The position numbers and the translations under genes were made by a program. This document shows positions 29,278 through 38,700 of a stretch of DNA of 64,000 nt, in pieces (position 1 is the first letter of the stretch; each line of letters begins with the position of its first letter). Origin of the DNA: Fredericiella sp038205395 (GTDB taxonomy: Bacteria; Chloroflexota; Anaerolineae; Caldilineales; Caldilineaceae). The notes under the pieces are model-generated. The model had not been told where the DNA came from and made no database searches. It worked only from the letters and a program-made list of their open reading frames with translations. The DNA lies in assembly GCA_038205395.1 (NCBI GenBank), contig JBBRBX010000008.1, forward strand, positions 10,826-74,825. The letters are read 5' to 3'.

Positions 29278-30804
29278 ATGGCGGAGCAACGCCCGGTGCT
29301 CAGTGGGCACAATATCTCCAAATCGTTTGGCGGGGTCAAGGCGCTGCAAGGTGTGGAGTTTGCCGCTTATCCCGGCGAAGTCCATGCGCTGCTAGGTGAA
29401 AACGGCGCCGGCAAATCCACCCTGATCAAATGCTTCACCGGCGTCTACCAGCCCGATGAGGGTGAACTGCTGGTGAATGAGCGGCCTGTGCAGTTTGCTG
29501 ACCCACGCGATGCGCGGCAGATAGGGATCGCCGCCATCTATCAAGAGCCAAGCCTTTTTCCCGATCTGGACATCACGGAAAACATTTTTGTCGGGCGCCA
29601 GTTGACCGCCGGCGGCGGGCGGGTGGCCTGGGGCAAGATGGTGCAGGAGGCGCGCACCCTGCTGGCTACGTTGGGCGTGCATCTCGACCCCGGCGCTAAG
29701 GCGCGCTTTCTCAGCGTGGCTGAGCAGCAGATGGTCGAAATCGCGCGGGCATTGTCGATCAACGCCAAGATTTTGATCATGGATGAGCCGACCTCTTCGC
29801 TGACGCTGGCGGAGGTGGCCGAACTGTTCCGCATCGTCCGTCAACTGCGCGCAGCCGGCACGGCGGTGATTTTTATATCGCACCGGCTGGAAGAACTGTT
29901 CGAGGTGGCGGACCGCGTCACCATTTTGCGCGATGGGCGCTATGTCGGGACACAGTCGCTGGCCAATGTCACGACTGCGCAGTTGATTGAAATGATGGTC
30001 GGGCGCACGCTGGCCGATCTGTTCCCCAAACAGGCGGTGGCGCCGGGTGAAGTGCTGCTTGCTGTGGAAAAGCTCAGCCTGGCCGGTGTCTTTAACGACA
30101 TCTCCTTCCAAGTGCGCGCCGGCGAGATCGTGGGGCTGGCTGGGCTGGTGGGGGCCGGGCGGACGGATGTGGCGCAGGCGATCTTCGGCATCGTGCAGGC
30201 CAGCGCGGGTGTGGTGAAGGTGAACGGGCAGCCGGTCGCCATGCGTGACCCGCAGACGGCGATGGCGCTGGGGCTGGCGTATGTGCCTGAGGACCGCCAG
30301 CACCACGGCCTGCTGCTGCCCATGAGCATCGCGCAGAATATCACCCTGCCCAACCTGCCCCACTTTGCCCGCCTGGGCTGGCTCAACCAGCGCAGCGAGC
30401 GCCAGGAGGCAGTGGCCGCCGCCGATCAGTTGGAAGTCAAACGCAGCAGCGTGACGCAAAAGGTCAATGAACTCTCCGGCGGCAACCAGCAGAAGGTGGT
30501 GCTGGCCAAATGGCTGGCCACCAACCCGCGTATTCTCATCCTGGACGAGCCAACGCGTGGGATTGATGTCGGCACCAAGAGCGCGGTGCACGCGTTGATG
30601 AGCCAACTGGCCGCCCAGGGCATTGCCATCCTGATGATCTCGTCCGAACTGCCTGAGATCTTGGGCATGAGCGACCGCGTTCTGGTCATGCGCGAGGGGC
30701 GCTTGACCGGCCATTTTGCCCGCGCCGAGGCCACGCAGGAAAAAATCATGCAGGCCGCCACCGTGGGACAAGCGCTGGACGCCGTCCCTGCCGTTATTGC
30801 ATAG
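29278..30804 (+). CDS. Sugar ABC transporter ATPase with two nucleotide-binding domains (RbsA/RhaT type)
   Basis: ATPase of about 508 residues powering a CUT2-type importer. I take the ATG at 29278; one at 29263 is also possible, and neither has a clear ribosome site. The first domain has Walker A GENGAGKST (residues 40-48), a degenerate signature LSVAEQQMVEIARAL and Walker B ILIMDEPTSSL. The second has the degenerate P-loop typical of RbsA (GLAGLVGAGRTDVAQ), the signature LSGGNQQKVVLAKWL and Walker B ILILDEPTRGIDVG. Two permeases follow directly. The isomerase downstream suggests rhamnose as substrate, as in the RhaSTPQ system of rhizobia. Confidence 0.93.
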   Translation: MAEQRPVLSGHNISKSFGGVKALQGVEFAAYPGEVHALLGENGAGKSTLIKCFTGVYQPDEGELLVNERPVQFADPRDARQIGIAAIYQEPSLFPDLDITENIFVGRQLTAGGGRVAWGKMVQEARTLLATLGVHLDPGAKARFLSVAEQQMVEIARALSINAKILIMDEPTSSLTLAEVAELFRIVRQLRAAGTAVIFISHRLEELFEVADRVTILRDGRYVGTQSLANVTTAQLIEMMVGRTLADLFPKQAVAPGEVLLAVEKLSLAGVFNDISFQVRAGEIVGLAGLVGAGRTDVAQAIFGIVQASAGVVKVNGQPVAMRDPQTAMALGLAYVPEDRQHHGLLLPMSIAQNITLPNLPHFARLGWLNQRSERQEAVAAADQLEVKRSSVTQKVNELSGGNQQKVVLAKWLATNPRILILDEPTRGIDVGTKSAVHALMSQLAAQGIAILMISSELPEILGMSDRVLVMREGRLTGHFARAEATQEKIMQAATVGQALDAVPAVIA

Positions 30805-30814
30805 GAAACAAGCT

Positions 30815-31834
30815 GTGGCCGCACAAACGACCTCCAATTCATCTCCCAAACAAAGCTGGCTGTTGACGCTGGTGCGTCTGCGCGAACTGGGCATTGTTCT
30901 TTTTATCGTGCTGCTGGTGGCGGCGGTCAGTATCCGCAGCCCCTATTTTTTTAGCGTCGAAAACTTCCGCGACATCCTGCTCAACATCTCCATCCTGGCT
31001 ATCGTCGCCCTGGCGCAGGCAATGGTCATCATCACCGGCGGCATTGATCTGTCGGTCAGCTCGACCATTGGGCTGGTGGCGATGATGATCGCCTTTGTGG
31101 TGGCGCGGCTGGCGGGCTTCCCCCCCTGGCTGGCGCTGCCGTTGGGCATGATGTTGGGCGCCGTGCTGGGCAGCGTCAACGGGCTGCTGATCGCCGGCGG
31201 CGGGCTGCCGCCCATCATCGCTACCCTGGGCACCTACAGCATCTACCGCGGCCTGGTCTTTTTCTACAGCGGCGGCTCCTGGATCAATGCCTTTGAACTG
31301 CCGGCCAGCTTTAAGGAGATTGCCAAGGGCACGCCGTTGGGGGTTCCCAACCTGATTCTGTTTGCGCTGGTGATTGTGTTGGCCGTCTACTATTTCCTCA
31401 ACTACACACGGCTGGGCCGCGATATTTACGCCGTCGGCAGCAATAAACTGGCGGCGCAGATGGCGGGCGTGCGCGTCAGCCGCACGATTTTTATGGTCTA
31501 TCTCATCTCCGGAGTGTTGGCGGGGCTGGCCGGCGTGCTGTGGGCCTCGCGCTTCGAGTCGGCGCAGACCAATACCGCCCTCGGCTTTGAGCTGCAGACG
31601 GTGGCCGCGGCGGTGGTCGGCGGCGTCAGCGTGCTGGGGGGCAGCGGCACCGTCCCCGGCGTCATTCTGGGCGCTTTTCTGCTGGGCATCATCAACAACG
31701 CGCTGACCCTCGTGCGTATCTCGCCTTTCTGGCAGCTTGCCGCGCAGGGTCTGCTGATTCTGCTGGCGGTGGTGGTTGACTTTACCATCTCGCGCCGGCT
31801 GCAGCGGCTGGTTGCCGTCAGGAGGCGCGCATGA
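30815..31834 (+). CDS. Sugar ABC transporter permease (RbsC/RhaP type)
   Basis: Polytopic inner-membrane permease, 339 residues from the GTG at 30815, which is preceded by AGGAAA; ten bases separate it from the ATPase. CUT2 family marks are ALAQAMVIITGGIDLSVSS, LGTYSIYRGLVF, YTRLGRDIYAVGSNKLAAQM and AVVGGVSVLGGSGTVPG. Its stop overlaps the start of the second permease (ATGA), so equal synthesis of the two is likely. Confidence 0.93.
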   Translation: MAAQTTSNSSPKQSWLLTLVRLRELGIVLFIVLLVAAVSIRSPYFFSVENFRDILLNISILAIVALAQAMVIITGGIDLSVSSTIGLVAMMIAFVVARLAGFPPWLALPLGMMLGAVLGSVNGLLIAGGGLPPIIATLGTYSIYRGLVFFYSGGSWINAFELPASFKEIAKGTPLGVPNLILFALVIVLAVYYFLNYTRLGRDIYAVGSNKLAAQMAGVRVSRTIFMVYLISGVLAGLAGVLWASRFESAQTNTALGFELQTVAAAVVGGVSVLGGSGTVPGVILGAFLLGIINNALTLVRISPFWQLAAQGLLILLAVVVDFTISRRLQRLVAVRRRA

Positions 31835-32937
31835 CCGCCGAAACACGCGCAGGTACACCGCGCCCGGTTTCCCCCCGCAGCCGCAGCGGTTTCGCATTTC
31901 TGCTGCGCTGGGAATGGATGCTGGTTCTGCTGATTGTTTTGGTCACGGTTGGCAACACGCTGCTTTCGCCTTACTTCCTGCAGACGGCCAACCTGATGCG
32001 CGCCTCCTCCGACTTTATGGAGCTGGGGCTGATGATGCTGGCGATGGTGTTTGTCATCATCTCCAACAACATTGACCTTTCCGTCGCCTCGACACTGGGC
32101 ATGACCGCCTCGTTTATGGGGTGGCTGTTTAATGCCGGCTGGAATATCTGGGCCGCCGCCGGCGCGGCGCTGCTGCTGGGCACGGCGGCCGGTGCGTTTA
32201 ACGGGCTGCTCATCAGTCGTTTGCGGCTGCCCTCGCTGGTGGTGACATTGGGCACCTTTGCCTTCTACCGAGGGCTGGCCTATGCCCTGCTGGGTGACGA
32301 AGCCGCCCGCGGCTATCCCGACGCCTTTAACTTTCTTGGCCAGGGGCGCTTGTTTGACTTTCGCCTGCCCTTTGCCGTCGTGCTCTTTGCCGTGCTGGCT
32401 CTGCTCTTTGGGCTGGTTCTGCACAAATCCATCTTTGGCCGCCAAGTTTACGCCATCGGCAACAATGAAGACGCTGCCCGCTTTGCCGGTGTGCCTGCCC
32501 AGCGTATCAAGCTGCTCATCTTCACCGCCTCCGGCTTTATGGCGGCATTGGCCGGGCTGGTGCTGGCCGCACGCTTCGGCTCCACGCGGCCCGACATCGG
32601 CACCGGGCTGGAACTCGACGTCATCACCGCCACCGTGTTGGGTGGCATCAGCATCAACGGCGGGCGCGGCACCATGCCGGGGGCCGTGCTTTCGCTGATC
32701 TTGATCGGGCTGCTGCGCTACGGCATGAGCCTGCTCAACATGCAGGGACAAGTGCAGAGCGTCGTGATCGGCCTGCTGTTGATCGTATCGATCCTGCTGC
32801 CCAATCTGACGCGTGCGGCGGCGCAGCACAAGGGACGGCTAAACGCTGCGCTGCTGTGGAAGGTGGCCGCCGTTGTCGTGGTGGGGGCGCTGTTTCTGGC
32901 CTTTTTTTTCTGGTCGCGCGCCCTGATTGCGGCCTGA
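31831..32937 (+). CDS. Sugar ABC transporter permease (RbsC/RhaQ type)
   Basis: Second CUT2 permease of 368 residues, overlapping the first by four bases. It repeats the family landmarks: MVFVIISNNIDLSVAS, LVVTLGTFAFYRGLAYALLG, KSIFGRQVYAIGNNEDAARF and TVLGGISINGGRGTMPG. Two different permeases in one system match the heteromeric RhaP/RhaQ arrangement. A short stem-loop (32961-32978) lies between this gene and the isomerase gene. Confidence 0.93.
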   Translation: MTAETRAGTPRPVSPRSRSGFAFLLRWEWMLVLLIVLVTVGNTLLSPYFLQTANLMRASSDFMELGLMMLAMVFVIISNNIDLSVASTLGMTASFMGWLFNAGWNIWAAAGAALLLGTAAGAFNGLLISRLRLPSLVVTLGTFAFYRGLAYALLGDEAARGYPDAFNFLGQGRLFDFRLPFAVVLFAVLALLFGLVLHKSIFGRQVYAIGNNEDAARFAGVPAQRIKLLIFTASGFMAALAGLVLAARFGSTRPDIGTGLELDVITATVLGGISINGGRGTMPGAVLSLILIGLLRYGMSLLNMQGQVQSVVIGLLLIVSILLPNLTRAAAQHKGRLNAALLWKVAAVVVVGALFLAFFFWSRALIAA

Positions 32938-33001
32938 TTCCTTTGTAATATCAGCAACTTGCAGGCTGACAAGCCTGCCGCGAGAAGGAGCAATTGCCCA
33001 T

Positions 33002-34258
33002 ATGTCTGACCATCAAGCCGACCATCAAGCCGCCTATGACCTCCTGGCCGCCCAACTGGACAAAGCCGGCCTGGATGTGGAATCCATCAAGAACACACTG
33101 AAGCAGCAGCGGATTGAGACGCCCAGTTGGGGCTACGCCAACAGCGGCACGCGTTTCAAAGCCTTTGCCTGGCCCGGGGCGGCGACAACCACAGCGCAAA
33201 AGCTGGATGACGCCGCCATGGTGCACAAGATGACCGGTGTGGCGCCGACCGTTGCCATTCACATCCCCTGGGACAAGCCGGCGGATGAAGATTATGCCGC
33301 CATGAGCCAGTATGCGCAGGCGCGGGGGATTCACATCGGTGCGGTCAACCCCAATGTGTTTCAGGATGATGAGTACAAGCTTGGCTCCTTCGGCAACCCC
33401 GACCCCGGCATCCAGGAGCGGGCGCTGGACCATGTGATCGAGTGCTGCGAGATCATGCGCAAGGTGGACAGCGACATCCTCAGCCTGTGGTTTGCCGACG
33501 GCACCAACTTTGCCGGACAGGACAATCTGCCGGCGCGCAAGCGCCGCTTTGAACGCCATCTGGCCACCGTTTACGGCCACCTGCCGGCCGGCAGCCGCAT
33601 GTTGATCGAGTATAAGTTCTTTGAACCGGCCTTCTACAGCACCGACATCCCCGATTGGGGGACAGCCTATCTATTGAGCCAAAAATTGGGCGAGCAGGCC
33701 CAGGTACTGGTGGACTTGGGCCACCACGCGCAAGGCGTCAACATCGAGCAGATTGTGGCCGTGTTGCTGGACGAGGGCAAGCTGGGCGGTTTCCATTTCA
33801 ACAATCGCAAATATGCCGACGACGATCTGATCGTGGGCAGCGTCAACCCGTTTGAGCTGTTTCTGATCTATCATGAGCTGGTGGCGGCGGAACTCAGCAG
33901 CGATGCGCGGCTGCGTGACACGGCGCAGCGGGTCGCCTATATGCTGGACGAATCGCACAGCATTGAAGGCAAACTGCTGTCGTCGATCCTGGCGGTGATG
34001 AACTGCCAGGAAGCCTACGCCAAGGCGCTGTGCGTCTCTCGCCCGCAGTTGGCGGAGCTGCAGCAGGCAGGCGAGGTTCTGCTGGCCCACAAGCTGCTCA
34101 GCGACGCCAATCGCATCGACGTGCGCCCGCTGCTGGCGCAGGTGCGTGCGGAACTGGACGCGCCGGTTGACCCGATTGCGGCCTATCTGGCCTCCGGCTA
34201 TGAAGAGAAGATTCGCCAAGAACGCGGTCTTGCCGCCACCAGCGGCGGTTTTCAGTAG
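33002..34258 (+). CDS. rhaI: L-rhamnose isomerase, RhaI type (sugar isomerase TIM barrel)
   Basis: Cytosolic isomerase of 418 residues from the ATG at 33002; an AAGGAG lies 11 bases upstream, slightly far. It resembles the RhaI class, which differs from E. coli RhaA, and would convert L-rhamnose to L-rhamnulose. Helpful segments are SGTRFKAFAWPGAATTT near the N-terminus, AIHIPWDKP, LWFADGTNFAGQDNL, MLIEYKFFEPAFYSTDIPDW with a metal-binding Glu, VDLGHHAQGVNIEQ with Asp/His ligands and GGFHFNNRKYADDDL. Its position between permease and binding protein links it to the transported sugar. A rhamnulokinase gene is not in the window. Confidence 0.85.
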   Translation: MSDHQADHQAAYDLLAAQLDKAGLDVESIKNTLKQQRIETPSWGYANSGTRFKAFAWPGAATTTAQKLDDAAMVHKMTGVAPTVAIHIPWDKPADEDYAAMSQYAQARGIHIGAVNPNVFQDDEYKLGSFGNPDPGIQERALDHVIECCEIMRKVDSDILSLWFADGTNFAGQDNLPARKRRFERHLATVYGHLPAGSRMLIEYKFFEPAFYSTDIPDWGTAYLLSQKLGEQAQVLVDLGHHAQGVNIEQIVAVLLDEGKLGGFHFNNRKYADDDLIVGSVNPFELFLIYHELVAAELSSDARLRDTAQRVAYMLDESHSIEGKLLSSILAVMNCQEAYAKALCVSRPQLAELQQAGEVLLAHKLLSDANRIDVRPLLAQVRAELDAPVDPIAAYLASGYEEKIRQERGLAATSGGFQ

Positions 34259-34363
34259 GGGAAACGGCGCCGCGGCAGGCCAAGGGGAAACCGGCGATCT
34301 GTCGGTGATCTGTCGGGGCGCTTCTTGCCATATCTCATGTATTGTTTGCTTAGGAGGATTGTC

Positions 34364-35425
34364 ATGTCCAAGAAAATTTTGATCGTATTGGTGCTGTTCA
34401 CCATGCTGCTCTCGGCCTGTACTGCGGTGGCGCCTGCCGCACCCAGCGCTGCCACCGAAGCCGCCGCCACCGAAGCCGCTGCTGCGCCTGACGCCGCCGC
34501 GCCTGCCGGCGGCAACACCTATATCCTGGTGCCCAAGAATCTGGGCAACCCCTATTTTGACGCCGGCAACAAGGGCGCGCAGGAAGCTGCCGGCGAACTG
34601 GGCGTGACTGTGCTCTATCAAGGTTCCAGCACAGCCGACGCCACCGAGCAGATTCAGTTGATCAACTCGCTGATCGCGCAGCAGGTCAACGGCCTGGCCA
34701 TCTCCGCCAACGACTCCGACGCGCTGGTCCCGGCGGGCAAGGAAGCGATGGCTGCTGGCATCCCGGTCGTCAGTTGGGATTCCGCAATTGCGCCGGATGG
34801 CCGCAACCTGCACATCAACCAGGCTGACGCCGAAGGCATTGGCCGCACGCAGATCAAGATGATTTCCGACATTATCGGCGGCAAGGGCAAGGTTGCTATC
34901 TTGAGCGCCACGTCGACGGCCCCCAACCAGAACGAGTGGATCAAGTGGATGGAAGATGAACTGTCCAAGCCCGAATATGCCGATATCGAGCTGGTGGCCA
35001 CCGTGTATGGCGACGATGAAGACGAGAAGAGCTACAACGAAGCAATGGGTTTGATGAAGACCTATCCTGACCTGGTTGGCATCATCTCCCCCACCTCGGT
35101 GGGTATTGCCGCTGCCGGGCGCGCCGTCACGGACAGCGATAAGGTGGGCCAGGTTTTTGTCACCGGTCTGGGCACGCCCAACCAGCTGCGCGAGTATGTC
35201 AAGAGCGGCGCCATCCCACAGTTTGCGCTGTGGAGTCCGGTCGATTTGGGCTACTTGGCGATCTATACCACGGACGCCCTCGCCACCGGCAAAATCACGG
35301 GCGAACCTGGTGATAGCTTTAGCGCCGGTAGATTGGGCGACTACACCGTTGCTGAGGACAAGACCGTCCTCCTCGGCCCGCCCACCGTCTTTGACGCCAA
35401 CAATATCGATGACTTTGACTTCTAG
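34364..35425 (+). CDS. Sugar ABC transporter substrate-binding lipoprotein (RhaS-like, periplasmic-binding-protein type 1)
   Basis: Binding protein of 353 residues; the ATG at 34364 follows AGGAGG at good spacing. A short leader ends in a lipobox LLSAC with Cys19 lipidated, followed by an Ala-Thr-Glu spacer. The mature domain starts NTYILVPKNLGNPYFDAGNK and has the type 1 periplasmic-binding fold (VNGLAISANDSDALV, GIPVVSWDSAIAPDGR). It closes the rhamnose-type cluster; being last with its own ribosome site and a 105-base leader, it may also be expressed separately. A strong terminator follows at 35491-35523. Confidence 0.9.
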   Translation: MSKKILIVLVLFTMLLSACTAVAPAAPSAATEAAATEAAAAPDAAAPAGGNTYILVPKNLGNPYFDAGNKGAQEAAGELGVTVLYQGSSTADATEQIQLINSLIAQQVNGLAISANDSDALVPAGKEAMAAGIPVVSWDSAIAPDGRNLHINQADAEGIGRTQIKMISDIIGGKGKVAILSATSTAPNQNEWIKWMEDELSKPEYADIELVATVYGDDEDEKSYNEAMGLMKTYPDLVGIISPTSVGIAAAGRAVTDSDKVGQVFVTGLGTPNQLREYVKSGAIPQFALWSPVDLGYLAIYTTDALATGKITGEPGDSFSAGRLGDYTVAEDKTVLLGPPTVFDANNIDDFDF

Positions 35426-35490
35426 ACAGGTTTTTCGCTGACCAGAGCGCTGTACGTTGCCGCTCAGCAAAAAATGCATTTGTCCTTACC

Positions 35491-35523
35491 AAAGCCTGAG
35501 CTTCGCCCTGAAGCTCAGGCTTT
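35491..35523 (+). terminator. Rho-independent terminator after the rhamnose-type cluster
   Basis: A perfect 14-bp stem (AAAGCCTGAGCTTC, arms 35491-35504 and 35510-35523, 5-base loop) is followed by a T/C-rich tract, 65 bases past the stop codon. Confidence 0.85.
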
Positions 35524-35612
35524 CTTTGCCCTCGTTTGCCCTCCTATCCTTCTACGGCTGCCCGCCTGGGCCAATTGTCAGCAGTTTGTAACCGAAACTC
35601 TATCCAGGTCTA

Positions 35613-35641
35613 TTCGCAAAAAGGGCTAACTTGGTTACAAT
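35613..35641 (+). promoter_or_regulatory. Possible promoter of the sugar dehydrogenase genes
   Basis: TTCGCA (35613-35618) and TACAAT (35636-35641) are separated by 17 bases, about 70 bases before the ATG at 35711. Confidence 0.5.
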
Positions 35642-35710
35642 GCGGATGGTGAAACAGGTCCTCTACAGCGCTTTCTTGGGGAATTTCTTTAGATAAAGGG
35701 TTTACAATCC

Positions 35711-38700
35711 ATGCACCTTCCTTCCGCCCATACGGTTCCGCGTCCACTCCAGTGGGCAGGGCTTCTGCTTTTTCTGCTGGTTCCCCTGCTGGTGATGAGC
35801 TTCCCAGCGCGCGGCGCCACGGATGCGATCAGCCTGCAGTTGGTGGCGTCCAACTTTGACCAGCCGGTTTATGTCACCCATGCCGGGGACGGCAGCGGAC
35901 GGCTGTTTGTGGTGGAGAAGACTGGGCGCATCAAAATTATCCAGAACGGGCAAGTGCTGCCGACGCCCTTTCTTGATATTCATACCATTGTCGGCACGGA
36001 ATCGGAGGCTGGGCTGCTCAGCATCTCTTTCCCCAGCGACTTTGCTCAAAGCGGCTACTTTTTCGTTTATTACAACCATATCAACAAAAATTTAGTCCCC
36101 GACACTACCGGTGAGGGCAACGGCGGCAACGATACGGTGGTGGCTCGTTTTCGTCTGGTGAGCGGCGATCCCAACCGCGCCGACCCGGCCAGTGAGGAAC
36201 GCATCCTGCTGGTCAACCAACCATTTGTGAACCACAAGGGCGGCATGACGGCCTTTGGCCCGGACGGATATCTCTATATCGGGTTGGGGGACGGCGGCAG
36301 CGGCGGCGACCCCAACAATGCCGGCCAACGGCTGAACACCTTGCTGGGCAAGCTGCTGCGCATTTCGGTCGGCGCCACGGGAACCTATTCCATTCCAGCG
36401 GACAACCCCTTTGTCAACACAGCCGGCGCGCGCGGCGAGATTTGGGACTACGGTCTGCGCAACCCCTGGCGCTGGAGCTTTGATCGCGCCACTAACGATT
36501 TGCTGATCGCCGATGTGGGCCAGAACCAATATGAAGAGGTCGATGTCCATCCTGCCGGTGTGGGCGGTGGCCTCAATTTCGGCTGGCGCTGCTATGAGGG
36601 CAACACCGTTTACAACCAGTCCCAGCCCTGCAACGGGCCGTTTACCGCCCCGATTGTGGTGTACGATCATTCGGAAGGCAATTCCATCACCGGCGGCTAT
36701 GTCTATCGCGGCTCAGCCTATCCCAGCCTGGTGGGCCGGTACTTTTTCGCCGATTACGGCACCGGCAAGATTTGGAGCACGGCCAGGAGCGGCGGCAGTT
36801 GGTCTGCTAAGCAGCTTTTGCTGGACACAAGCTACGGCATCAGCTCCTTTGGCGAAGACCAGGCCGGCGAACTGTATGTCGTCGATCTGAATGGCGCCGC
36901 CGTCTACCGGCTGACGGACGATACACCGCTGCCGACCGCCACCCAGACGGCAGCCCCCACCAACACGGCCACCGCCACACCGACCATAACGCCCACACCG
37001 CCCAATACGCCGCTGCCGGGCACAGCAACCTGGACGCCGACCGCCACCCCCACCGCGACCACGCCGGCCACGGCCACGCCGACGGCGACCGCCACCGTAG
37101 AAGGCGCTGCACCGACGGCCACGGCCACGCTGGTGGCGGATGCGGATTTTGTCCTGCCCGGTACGCAGCCGGGCACGCTGGTAGACTCGATCGTCGACCC
37201 CACTACCTGCCAGACCTGCCATACGGACCCGATTTACAAAGCCTGGCGCGGCAGCATGATGAGCCAGGCCGGGCGCGACCCGCTCTTCTGGGCCGCGCTG
37301 CATGTGGCGGAAGAGGATGTGCCCGGTTCGGGCGACTACTGCTTGCGCTGCCACGCGCCCAAGGGCTGGTTTGAAGGGCGCAGCCATCCTGCCGATGGTT
37401 CGGCGCTTCTGCCGCAGGATATCAAGGCTGGGGTTGCCTGCGAGGTCTGCCATCGGGCCGTCTCACCGGCGCCGAGCAGCAACAGCAGCGACCAGGCCGC
37501 GCAGCGCGACGCCACCATCCGCTCTTTGCTGGCGCAGGCTCCGTCGCCCGACCATCTCGGCAGCGCCATGCTGATCCTCGACCCCGAAGACAACCGGCGC
37601 GGCCCCTTTGCCTTTGAAAACCCGCCGCCGCACCCCAAAGCAACCTGGCGCACCGATCTGCTGGGGCAGAACGGCGACCCGGTGGCTGAGGCGACGCTGT
37701 GCGGAACTTGTCATAATCTCGACAACCCGGCGCTCTCGTGGGATGCCGCCCGCAACCAATATTGGCCTAATGCCGAAGACGCGCCGCCGCCTTCCGTGGC
37801 GCGCGATGCGATGTTCCCGGTGGAACGCACCTACGATGAGTGGCTCAACAGCGACTATGCCACGGCGGACGGCGTCTTTGCGCCGCGGTTTGCCGGCAAC
37901 AAGCTCGACGGCATTGTCCGCACCTGCCAGGATTGTCATATGACCCGCTCGATCGGCTATGCCGTCTCCCCTGACCAGTTTGAGGATGCTGTCCTGCGCG
38001 ACTGTGGGCTGAACGGCTGTCTGCCGGCGCATGTGCTGGTGGGCGGCAACACGTGGGTCCCGCAGCTGCTGCAGGATGCGCGCTGGCGGCTGGCGGCGCT
38101 GGACGATGCGGAGGCGCTCAACGAGACGGTTGTGCAGGCACGCGCCATGCTGCAGAAGTCGGCTTCTCTCTCGGTCAGCATCGCTCAGAACGGGGCGGGC
38201 AAACAGGCGATTGTGCGGGTAGTGAACGAGAGCGGGCACAAGCTGCCCACCGGCTATGCCGAAGGCCGCCGCATGTGGATTGCGCTGCAAGCCTTTGACG
38301 CCGCCGGCAGCCCCGTCTACGCCAGCGGCGTCTACGATCCGGCCACGGGGGTTCTCGCCGCCGATCCTGCCCTCAAGGTCTACGAGATCAAACAGGGGCT
38401 GACGCCTGAACTGGCGGCGGCGCTGGGCAAAGAGGCGGGGGAGAGCTTCCACTTTGTGCTCAACAACACCACCGTCAAGGACAACCGCATCCCGCCGCGC
38501 GGCTATACGGTGGCGGCTTACAACCGGCCCGGTATGATGCCGGTGGGCGCCACCTATGCGGACGGCCAGTACTGGGATGAGACGGTCTACTCCTTGCCAC
38601 CTAGCGCCGTGCGCGTCGTCGCCTACCTGGCCTATCAGACCTCCTCCAAGGAGTATATCGATTTTCTGCGCAGCAAGGGTGGCGCCGATGGTGCGGCGCT

